Source: Amoeboaphelidium protococcarum (lineage: Eukaryota > Aphelidiomycota > Aphelidea). From it: a stretch of 64,000 bases of DNA. The stretch's first letter is position 1. Each line of letters starts with the position of its first letter. Shown in pieces: positions 25,401 to 34,735 of this stretch. Under the pieces are notes generated by a model. The model made no database searches, was not told the DNA's origin, and saw nothing but the letters and a program-made list of their open reading frames with translations. A program made the translations under genes and the position numbers. The stretch is from NCBI GenBank assembly GCA_023515745.1, contig JALECJ010000001.1:248001-312000 (forward strand), given 5' to 3'.

Positions 25401-26519
25401 ACAGCACGTAAGAATGAGTATTCCTGAATATCAGAGGTCGGAACTTGGTGACACTAATAAATCTACTTAGATTAAGAATCTCATTCTTGGGATACTTGGT
25501 ACCATGAAGAAGACCGGATAGGTAGAACAGTTTGGCACCCTGATAAATCTCAGTCCAGAACCTGTGCTTCAACTTCTTCTTCACAGCCTTCAACTTCTTG
25601 ACTCCATTGTTCCTGGCCAAGAATTTAGGAGAGTCCAAGTGGGTGAGCACGCCAATAATACGAGGGAATCCATGGCTCTGCACAATGTTCAAAAACTCAA
25701 AAGTCTCCATCTCAAAGCCAAATGACGCGTCCACAGTCAATATGACCAGATCAGCAATCTTGGCGATATCCACCATGGCATTGATATCATTGGAGCATTC
25801 AATAAAAGTCAATCTCTTCTTCTTACCAGCCACTACAGTCACAGGGCCTTTGATTTCGGTAAGACTTTGCTTTGTATATCTTTTCACCAGGCACTTGATT
25901 AGCGTACTTTTACCAGTCTACACAGTGACATAATTAGTGAATCATAATGAGTTGATATACATATAAAGAGCTATGGCGCAGTGCTTTAATTAAACCAATG
26001 AGAACCAATGAGGAGATGCATGTCATTGAGGTAGTAAATGTATCGATGACTTACACAAATTGATATAAACTTGTAATCAATTCACCTTATAGTATCGACA
26101 ATTATAGATTGAATATTGATCTATCACTATTCCGTTAGGTGACACGACTATAGATAAAAGTCGATCGCCAAATACTAGTGAATAAGAGATGGATATAGAC
26201 CATAACTCAACGCGAGTCCTCATTCATTGATTAAGCCAAAGCACGGCACCATAACCCGAAAATGTATAATAAATCATACCTTTGGAGGACCGACAACAGC
26301 GACAATAACTGGCGGTTACTACTCAGGAGTTCTATCAACCAGCGGGACGTGTAATCTACGCTCAGATATATCTGCATTTCTCCTACCAGTCCGATTAGCC
26401 TTTCCAGAGTTGGCAAACGCGAAAGCTTTGGGATTGTTCTTTGCCGTGCTGACGCGTTTCTTCTTATCCACCTTCTTGCCAGCCTACTTTGGTCTATGCT
26501 GCTTGTTCTCAGAATCCAT
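22447..26519 (-). CDS. BMS1: BMS1, 40S ribosome-biogenesis GTPase
   Basis: BMS1 is the nucleolar GTPase of the SSU processome and acts with Rcl1. Two exons, 26280-26519 and 22447-25917, give 1,236 residues, the usual size. Exon 1 encodes [17 protein letters not shown] and [13 protein letters not shown] and ends in [10 protein letters not shown]; exon 2 resumes with [10 protein letters not shown], completing the P-loop GPPKTGKS. Further landmarks: [40 protein letters not shown], an acidic middle, and [18 protein letters not shown] near the C-terminus. The intron (25918-26279) is 362 nt, far longer than the others seen here, with GTATGA donor and GTGTAG acceptor. TGA at 22447-22449. Confidence 0.95.
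25918..26279 (-). other. BMS1 intron splitting the P-loop
   Basis: Donor GTATGATT at the 26279 end and acceptor GTGTAG at the 25918 end. Removing it joins GPPK to TGKST in phase 0 and restores the Walker A motif. It is about six times longer than the 53-62 nt introns elsewhere in the window. No snoRNA boxes were identified with confidence. Confidence 0.88.
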
Positions 26520-27089
26520 TAATATGGAGTGTGAGTAACTATAATTGATAAAGAGTTCAGAAGATTGATGACAAAAATGATAGATATGGTAGATGGAGAA
26601 AATTGATCAAATGTTGTTCTTGGTAACACACTTGTTAGCAGCTTATGAGATGGAGAGGGATTTTCAACTTTTTCACATGGCGCGTTTCAAAGTGCTACAG
26701 AATTCGGCTCTCATCAGTATTGACTTTTCATTGAGCCTTTTTGAGCCTTTGGATAGACAAAACAATATTATCTCTTAAGGTGAAAGGATATAAAAAAGGA
26801 TAAGTAACATGAAAATAGACATAGTAGTATATTTAACTTATCATGTGTTTGTATAACAGAACACATTTATCTAAGCACTTTATCATAATCTTTAAACTTT
26901 TGACACTCAAAATCTGTCTCACTACCATGAGATATTGAAGGACTATTTTGGCTCTTCAAAGGTTTCAACAAGTCCTCTAAAACAACCAGCATATTCTAAC
27001 GAGCCAGATGGTCAGAGTATTCTTTATTCGAACGACACGGATTCAGATTGGCGTCAATCATCCAACGCTGACAGATCATCACAGTTTTA
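26520..27089. other. Region upstream of BMS1, no supported gene
   Basis: Holds the BMS1 promoter side. A plus-strand frame is open from an ATG at 26593 to about 27373 (about 259 codons), but in a code with a single stop such frames arise often by chance, the composition is not protein-like, and it overlaps the helicase pseudogene on the other strand. Confidence 0.35.
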
Positions 27090-27983
27090 CAATCTAACTT
27101 TGAGATGCTCCCTAGGCACGTGCCTATTTCACTACCGATCCGGCAAATCTGTCAACACTTAAACATTCTGGGATGTCAGCATCGATAACATTATAAAGTC
27201 CTCCATCTACATCAAACATTTCAAACACTGCATCCCACGGATATTGAATTCGCGTCCTTTTATAATTTAATCTCTAGAAATGTTATGGTCTCTGCAGGTA
27301 ACTAATCACCCTGTATTCATTCGCAATCGACACTCATTCAGCGCATTGATCATACTCATACATCTTTATCTATGAACTTACGTGAAGTAGTGATAGGAGT
27401 CACGTGTCGTTCCCAAAGACGAGACTAAAAAGCATAACCATGGCGCCTTGGTGCCAGTTGCGCAAAATCGCCCACAAAGACCGTTTAAACACCACCAAAA
27501 TCCAGTTCATTGTTTTTGAGTGAATTTTAAATAACGATCCAGCAGATCTAACATGCGGTCGGACACCAGCGAAATTTCGTCAATAATTAATGAAATTAAT
27601 CGACTTGATGTCCTTCCTAACATTGTCTCTCACGCTTATTTAAAATCTATCATCAGACTCTGCACCAAAAGGTATGCCAAATGTCCGGTGAAGAGTGTGC
27701 CCATTGACGCGTTTAGCAGCGTTATTAGTGGCAGCTAATACTCGGTAATTAATCCTTGAACGCCGTTAAGAGTCGATGTGTCTTCTAATCGCATTAACCA
27801 CAGCAGACTTTCCAGTACCAGCGTATCCAGTGATAAACGCGCGTTTTTTCTATCCTTCACAACAACGTCAAGTACACCATTCTGATCGAGCGTCAAATTA
27901 TTTTTGACGTGATCTCCTTTTCTATTATTCTTCAATTATAACTGCGCTTGCCTCTTATAGCTAGATTTCCTTTCTTACTTCAT
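27090..27983 (-). pseudogene. PIF1-like DNA helicase pseudogene
   Basis: PIF1-family helicase motifs are present in order but in different frames. From the ATG at 27983: LTLDQNGVLDVVV, then FITGYAGTGKSAVVNAI (Walker A, ~27808-27850) after a 2-nt slip in a GCGCG run, VLAATNNAAKRVNGHTLHRTFGI, then SLIIDEISLVSDRMLDLLD (Walker B, ~27545-27592) after a 1-nt slip, then FGGVQTVFVGDFAQLAP (~27450-27505) after a third slip, and FQSRLWERHV. Beyond ~27375 the similarity breaks into short pieces (for example LNECRLRMNTG). At least three frameshifts and in-frame TGAs argue for a decayed gene. The source could be a cellular PIF1 copy or a Helitron-type element; no element ends were found. Confidence 0.82.
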
Positions 27984-28345
27984 GATAGACAGGTCACAAA
28001 TAAAACTGACGGACTATTTCACATCGAGGCGCGTAGCCAGCTTTGGTAAGACAGTGCGCTGGTCTTGCAAATTTTCTCTAATAAAAGACTCATGAAATTC
28101 TTTCCCCAGTAATTACGCTAATCATCTCCCAAATGTGTACGCTGGGCGTATTAAAGCTTACGTGTGTCTGTCTACTCTACTGCGTTAGACGGACGGCAAC
28201 TTAACGGGCGAAGAAGGAAAACGAGATCTTGTTTGATTCAACACTTTATCTCTAGCAGAAGTTGAACTTTTCTTCTTTAATCTACCAAGACATCGTTACT
28301 AATTACCTCTTTATATTTTTATTGAAAAAGATCATAAGATAGAAG
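27984..28345. other. Intergenic upstream of DPM1
   Basis: No gene recognised. It holds the DPM1 promoter and the 5' flank of the helicase pseudogene. Confidence 0.4.
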
Positions 28346-29080
<735 letters not shown>

Positions 29081-29483
29081 GTTAGTGATATACGATGTGT
29101 TCTTTTTATACACTCGTTGAGTGTGTCAAGAGGTTTTTAAATTTTAATGCAGCTCAATTTTGAAAACTTTACAAATATACAGGCTTTTTTGGTTGGGATT
29201 GATCTACCGGATTATCAATATAATGACATAGGAATTTGAATTTTAATTAGATTTTGGCAATAGTGCAAACAATGATTTAAGTTAGTAGGCTTAATAAACT
29301 GATATATACGTGTCTAAGCCTTGTAAACGCGTCATATTCGCCAAGTAGTCTTGCACTGAGTAAGATGTGATTGACGGCGATGTCGAGAGAGATACAACAA
29401 TGCACGTAGTATCTGAGTGTGTCCGTATTGGTGATCAATTTACTGTATTTAAAAGGAGTTATGACGATATATAGTTTTAAATT
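29081..29483. other. Intergenic upstream of METTL18
   Basis: Holds a 31-codon ATG frame near 29145 (MQLNFENFTNIQ...) that ends in TGA. It could be an upstream frame or an unspliced 5' exon of METTL18; no clear splice pair was found. ACGCGT near 29328. Confidence 0.35.
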
Positions 29484-30305
29484 ATGCAGTAGGATGATAA
29501 TGACATGGAGGGTGATGGTGAGTGCAATAATGATCTTGCTCGTATAATATAGCAACACTCAGCCACCGATCTGGTACCTAATGTTTATGAAGGCGGATGT
29601 AAGACTTGGGAGTGTAGCATTGATCTATGCCTGTATTTGTATCAATTCTTTTAGTCTATCGATCATAATTACAATGGTTTATCATCACGTCCTCTACGTG
29701 TTTTGGAAATTGGTTGCGGTAGCGCACTACCTTCAATCACTTGTATGCAATTCGGGAATCAATACGTTCAGAGTATCGACGTGTAAGATTACAATAAAGA
29801 AGTCATATAAATGGTCACTATGCCCAACTTCCTTCTCAATTCACGATAGTTGAATGAACGGCGTTGCGAGATGGCGGCAAGTAACGGTGGTCGCGTCCCA
29901 GCTCAGCAAGACATGGAGATTAATACGCGAACTGTAAGTGATGTTGGTGATTCTAGTATTGATGGAATAGCATTAGGATTCTATGCTGGCGATTGGAAAT
30001 AGCTGCCAGATGCCATAAATTCTTGTGACAATCTGACGGAGAGTAGAAAGTATGATTTGATCTTGGGTAGTGAGGTGATGTATTGCAAAGAGAATTATCA
30101 CAAGTTGACGCGTATAATGACTCAATTACTAATTAAGTAAGGATTTGCATTGTTCAGCTGTAAAACGTAATACTTTGGTTGTACAGGAGATTTGTACTCG
30201 TTCAAGGAGTATATATAGAGTCAGAATCAATTTCATATTAAGACCGTGTTCACTTCACCCGGCCCAGGGCTGAGTCGAGAAATTATAAAAGTTACGTTAC
30301 TCTGA
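29484..30305 (+). CDS. METTL18: METTL18/HPM1-type protein-histidine methyltransferase
   Basis: This family methylates a histidine of ribosomal protein uL3 using S-adenosylmethionine. The 273-residue protein contains DLVPNVYEGGCKTWECSIDL, the family signature upstream of the SAM fold, then motif I VLEIGCGSALPSI, a post-I acidic residue in SIDVQDYN, and YDLILGSEVMYCKENY. The N-terminus is short and acidic. The frame contains several TAA/TAG Gln codons (for example QSIDVQDYN) and ends with TGA at 30303-30305. Start chosen at the first ATG (29484); a later ATG lies at about 29502. Confidence 0.9.
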
Positions 30306-30492
30306 TTGATTATAAATGTTGTTTACATCTCGTGAGTGAATTTTTCGAAGGCTTCTAGCTCGCTCACTTCCCATAAAACGCGCCGAGTTGATTAAAGATG
30401 TTTCAGAATGCAGTAACTGTGTTAAAAGGTAACAAAAGTTCAAAGTAAAATAGAAATCTAGGCTATTAAAAACTTATCATTTCATCAGGTCT
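30306..30492. other. Convergent intergenic region
   Basis: Short spacer between METTL18 and the small coiled-coil gene; nothing is recognised. Confidence 0.4.
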
Positions 30493-30822
30493 TCAATTTT
30501 GAGACTCGCCACCAAATTACCTACGTGCATCCACGACATTTCCCTCAAGGATTTATAGAATCCTGGCAACACCAGCTTTTAATTAATCAACATCTGACTT
30601 TAATTGATCAAACTCAAGCCTAACTTCAGCTTTTAATTAATCAACATCTGACTTTAATTGATCAAACTCAAGCCTAACTTCAGCTTTCAATTCATTAACA
30701 TCTGACTTTAATTGATCAAATTCAACCCTTGTCACTCGTGGAAGACGTAGCCTTGGCACTAGGATTGCTTATTCATTTGTAAAAGCATCATTTTCCTGGT
30801 CAGTATCACGTACAGGTGCCAT
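30493..30822 (-). CDS. Small coiled-coil protein with 18-residue repeats
   Basis: A 109-residue protein starting at the ATG at 30820-30822. After a short N-terminal part (MAPVRDTDQENDAF) come three copies of an 18-residue unit, EVRLEFDQLKSDVDQLKA, with Leu/Val at heptad positions, predicted to form a coiled coil; it ends with a short tail. The repeat is a 54-nt DNA repeat, two units nearly identical and one diverged, with Gln written as TAA. No family is recognised; such small coiled coils are common in fast-evolving accessory genes. The in-frame repeats with conserved heptads argue for coding. Confidence 0.55.
30570..30735. repeat. 54-nt tandem repeat, about three copies
   Basis: Direct repeats of a 54-nt unit, two nearly identical and the third diverged. 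The unit is a multiple of three and encodes the 18-residue coiled-coil repeat of the enclosing minus-strand gene. Confidence 0.85.
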
Positions 30823-31427
30823 TCTATTCAAATGATTAGATTTTGTCGAGTCCGAATTGGAGAAAGTGCACATGCCGCGTTTTAAAAAATGATGTCAATT
30901 TCCGTTTCAAATGATGCAGCCAAATAGTCAATGGGTTGCTACTTAGCTTGCTAGAAAGGAAAACTTCAATCAGATACTGTAAATAGAATTGCAGTACGGG
31001 CCACAAGCGAGGAGCAATCAACATTCGTCGAAATGATTGGTTAAGACTTTCCGGCACGACGTTTACCTACCGGCAATGAACGTTGTCATACGAGGACAAC
31101 TAATGTATTCATTTTTTTGCTTGAATACCAAATTATGTACCGCGTTTATCGGCTACAGTGGAAAATGGAGGCAGCTGCATTTCTTTACCGTTGCACATAA
31201 TGCAAGACGTCTAATTGTCTTTAATGTGGCACATACCGGATATTCGTGGCGAAATTGGCTTGATCACATTATTAAATAAGTAATTTAGTAGTATCACAAT
31301 CAACAGTTTCTTCGCCAAATCTTTTTATTGTCGAAATTTGTCACCATACTTCACTCTTTTCTTCTCGTCTCTCGACAGCATTCTTGAAGGCGGAGTTGCA
31401 ATTGTTCATTGGCCCAGAGTAATCGTG
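30823..31427. other. Unassigned region, possibly degraded coding sequence
   Basis: No supported gene. Short frames on both strands have protein-like pieces (for example MCHIKDNQTSCIMCNGKE on the minus strand near 31200) but none can be assembled into a family. A decayed gene is possible. Confidence 0.35.
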
Positions 31428-32327
31428 ATGTCAGACTCTAAACAAAGCAGAAGTACAAGGTTCATTTAGCAGAGGCCATAGCTTCATAAGGAGTAATTTA
31501 TATTTGATCGAAGCGGGATCTAGTAGAGACGCGATGGTCAGATAGGAGGAGTATTGGATGCCGACATGAGACAGTAGTTTGATTCTGTATGGGAAAACAA
31601 TAATCTCTCGAATAGTCAAATATAACACCATCTTTAAAGTGAAAAGTCAACTATCGGTACTGATCATAATTACCGATTTCATGAAATTAATAAAGCTCCT
31701 AGGTAATAGCATGGCCAGCATTAGCTATCTGTGGATGAATTTGATCGATACCTTACAATTCATGGTAGTGGTGATACTTAGGGAGGAGATTTTTCGAATA
31801 CGTCAGCTAATAATAATGATTATCATATGCAGTAAGTATGGCATAGTCATTAGAGTAGTGTTACGAGATAGTAGGAGTACAGTGTGGATCAGTAATTTTC
31901 CCAAGTTTGGTCATCAGCAGTGGATCGCGCTTTTGAATAACTGTCATTAGATGCTACTACTACCATTTTGAACCAAGATTAGATGGATCTAACTTCTCAG
32001 TATTTAGATTAGTAAATTGAGCAGAAGGCTGTTCTGCAAGATAGCGATACATTAACTAATACATCTACAGTGTAAGCTGCTTCGTAATTAAGGAATACTC
32101 TGAGTGGTATCATTGAAAACAATAATCAAGTGTTGCATGACCATTAACTATATCCTGCGTCTGCGCGCTCTTCTTTGATAAATACTAGTTAAGGTGTATC
32201 ATAAGGTGAAGTTGCGGATCAGTCTATCCTCGCTCATAAACTCAAATCATCTTAATTTTCTAAATTTGTTGGTAAACTGGCTTCGTAAGAGTTGCGCTTT
32301 GAAAGTGACAAGATTATAGAGTAGTGA
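31428..32327 (+). CDS. Gln-rich protein, possibly PEX20/PEX5-like peroxin
   Basis: A 299-residue protein from ATG 31428 to TGA 32325-32327. It is rich in Gln, Asn and Ser, with aromatic WxxxF/Y-like elements (FDSVWENNN, FSQVWSSAVDRAF) and a C-terminal SSQFSKFVGKLASQELRF that recalls the region of PEX20/PEX5 around the PEX7-binding segment (SKF...F...L.G). This resemblance is weak and no conserved N-terminal Cys is seen. The 3' end of the gene is duplicated as a remnant at 34530-34615, so this copy is the intact one. Function should be treated as unknown. Confidence 0.55.
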
Positions 32328-32454
32328 AGTTTTTTCTCATGAATGATCATGACCATTATATGTTACATTTAGTCTTTTACTAACATACACATTTCCTCAT
32401 TATGGAGATATTAAAACGCGTAATATATACAACACGCGACACTAAGTGATGGCT

Positions 32455-32590
32455 CACTGTCGCTTCTACTCTCACTGTGGTGTATTTCAAAGAGTCTAGT
32501 AAGCTTGGAGTGGTGGCAAATACATGATGATTAAAGTTCTTGTTCTCTCCATCAATAGCTTCTTATTGAGGGAGTTATAACTTTTATTAA
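32455..32590 (-). pseudogene. Remnant of the Yta7 C-terminus
   Basis: The minus strand encodes VFATTPSLLDSLK, clearly related to the Yta7 C-terminal [13 protein letters not shown] at 34757-34795; flanking residues (QQEAIDGENKN versus [11 protein letters not shown]) also align. The stop region is degraded and no further Yta7 sequence lies upstream. It belongs to a duplicated block that also contains the 3' end of the gene at 31428. Confidence 0.75.
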
Positions 32591-32601
32591 ATTCGTTATC
32601 A

Positions 32602-32811
32602 ATGAGTGGCGCACGATCAGCACCTGCTCTAGAAACGACAGCAATTCAGAAATTGTTCCATCCGTTTCAGCTTGATTAAGAGCTTTCAAATGATTCTAAA
32701 GCGTTTAAACTGGTACCGAAAGTTATTGAAAATGATTTAACTTCGCAAAATATAAAAAAGGTGGCATCTTGGTTGCAATTTAAACGCTAAATGCCCTTAC
32801 TCTAAGCTTGA
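32602..32811 (+). CDS. Hypothetical 69-residue protein
   Basis: ATG at 32602 to TGA at 32809. The sequence is protein-like, with a Lys/hydrophobic C-terminal half (KLVPKVIEN, KKVASWLQFKRQMP). A distant resemblance to small mitochondrial subunits such as the ATP synthase f chain (PPK...I..V..FY..LP) was considered but is too weak to name. Short length makes chance occurrence possible. Confidence 0.3.
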
Positions 32812-33150
32812 AGGGAATTCCTCATTGACTACTGACCTGTCCTTGTCTAAGATTAGAGCGAAATTCCCAAACACATGATTTGTTCGGTGTACTTCCAAAC
32901 TATTGGTCTGAGTTGAGATGTGGGGATTGATACTGTGTATGTAACAGCATTAGCTGTGTTTAACGTTATTTTGACCACTCGTCCAATATATAACATTCAT
33001 TCTTGATTTCGAACATTTAAGTTGATGAAAAGAGTTTTGGGATGGGCAGAGGCGCGAGGCGCGAGGCGATGCAATAATCGTTGATATTGTCAAATGAATG
33101 AGAATGAAATACAGCCAAGGATTGTGAATTAAACTCCGAATTGAATTCTG
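32812..33150. other. Intergenic
   Basis: No gene seen. Contains a small GC-rich direct repeat (GGCGCGA units near 33052-33067) in an AT-rich background. Confidence 0.35.
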
Positions 33151-34467
33151 TCATGATCTAATATCCAAACTCTCCATCCTCTCAATAACGATGTCTGCTG
33201 CTATAGTTTGTGGATCAGTATCGTCTTCTTCGGTCAAATCGGCGCATGAATTTCTTGGGGTTGAGTTATATGCCAATCGCACCATTTGCACTACCCGTTT
33301 GTAAACGCTGATACAATTATCGATCTTGAAATCTCGCATGCTAGCAGTGTAAATTGCCGTTCTGCCATATTTCATTGCGTTCTTTCGAGTCAAGTCCGGA
33401 CGTACATATCCCATACACCAACGTTCACCATCGGTATAAATCCAGAATGTTCTGTAATCGTCCCTCCCGCGCTAATTTTTCCTTCGAATACAAACAGCAC
33501 TTGCGGCCTGAGCAAGAACCTAAGCAAATCCTTCATGTTCAAAATTTGGAGGTTTTTATTTAGCTTCCACGACGAATAGAGTCGTGTCATGGGGAATTTG
33601 CGCACCTTTCTTGGAATGCCCAATAGCAAAATCTAAAGGACCGGAATATTCAACTCTTTGGGACTGATCATCATCATCATCATCATCATCGTCAATAATT
33701 CCGACTTCGCGTATGACTTTAATTTTCAACTGGCCATCGAGTATAAAGAATTATTTCTATTTGTCAACTTCTTCCAACGCAAACAGCAAATTGAGTTCAA
33801 TAATAGTCCGCCGTGAATTTTCAGCATTTAGCGTGTGTCGAGCACTTAGTAGAGTGAGAGCCTTTTCAAGTTCTCCCGGAAATATTACATTAGATCCATC
33901 GCAGTGTAGATCCCAATTATCATCCTCATCCTCCAATCCAAAGTCTTGAATCACCTGGTCCATAGTGACTGTGGAAAAATTCTCCATTCGATCAATATCT
34001 TTGGTTTCCTTAACCTTCAAAGAGTAAGAAGAGTTCTCGAAGGTAGTAGTAGACCAGAATCCCGACTCATCATAAACCAGCAGCGTCATATTACCATCAT
34101 CCTTCCACAAGTAAACATTTTCTAGACGATTTTGTTGGAGAAAGCTTTTCAACGGCAACCTTCCGTTATGCAATTCGAGCCTTTACGACGTGTATCCACC
34201 TTTCTTTATCCTCGCACCCCACCGATAGAGATCAAAAGTCACTTCCGTAACCAACACAGGCACATTGCTCGCACTAAACTGAAACTTGTGAAGGTGATTG
34301 TAAATGTCGATGCCATTAATGGTGCCAGCAATCTTCTCCCATTGTGCTTCGGTGAAATTCATCATCTCTTCAAACGTTATCTTCCCCTTCTCCAATTCAT
34401 TGACGAGATTGTTCAGCTCCTTCCTTTTCAATAAAGCAAGCAGAGTGTCAATGGTCGGCGTTGTCAT
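33151..34467 (-). CDS. PD-(D/E)XK nuclease-like protein (Crinkler/REase-type)
   Basis: A 438-residue protein. The N-terminal ~60 residues look like a SAM-type helical domain (LLALLKRKELNNLVNELE, FTEAQWEKIAGTINGIDIYN). The middle is acidic with an Asp run of eight codons. The C-terminal part has the restriction-endonuclease-like pattern GPLDFAIG ... TTLFVVEAKKQ, giving the Asp and the ExK pair expected for PD-(D/E)XK enzymes, followed by GFAQVLAQAA and YRTFWIYTDGERW. Similar domains occur in Crinkler-type and other expanded fungal and oomycete families. It sits between two decayed gene remnants. Nuclease activity is inferred from motifs. Start ATG at 34465-34467; TGA at 33151-33153. Confidence 0.65.
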
Positions 34468-34529
34468 TTGCGTTTTCTGAAGTTTTTTTTCAAGGAGAGA
34501 AGGTAAGGGGATCGGCAGTCAATCATCTT

Positions 34530-34615
34530 GCAGTACGTAGTTGTCTAAGTTTGTTAGTAAACTGGCTTCGTAAGAGTTGCGCTTTGAAAGTGACAAGATT
34601 ATTGAATAAAAATGA
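34530..34615 (+). pseudogene. Remnant of the 3' end of the Gln-rich gene
   Basis: Encodes KLASQELRFESDKIIE, matching the C-terminus of the gene at 31428. The DNA is identical for about 46 nt (34557-34602 versus 32272-32317) and similar beyond the stop (ATGTTACATTTAGTCT). The rest of the gene is absent. Confidence 0.85.
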
Positions 34616-34735
34616 TGATCAATTTAAGAGTTACTATGTTACATTTAGTCTCTTACACATACACATTTTCACGTTTTTAAATGGATACGATCACTGCAAA
34701 TGACAAGCCGCACGCGAAACAGAGAGGAAGAACTA

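Noticed and set aside
26593-27373. Plus-strand open frame of about 259 codons
   Set aside because: With one stop codon such frames occur by chance, the composition is not protein-like, and the minus strand carries recognisable helicase motifs.
32602-32811. Naming the small ORF as ATP synthase subunit f
   Set aside because: Only a few scattered residues agree and the length and context give no support.
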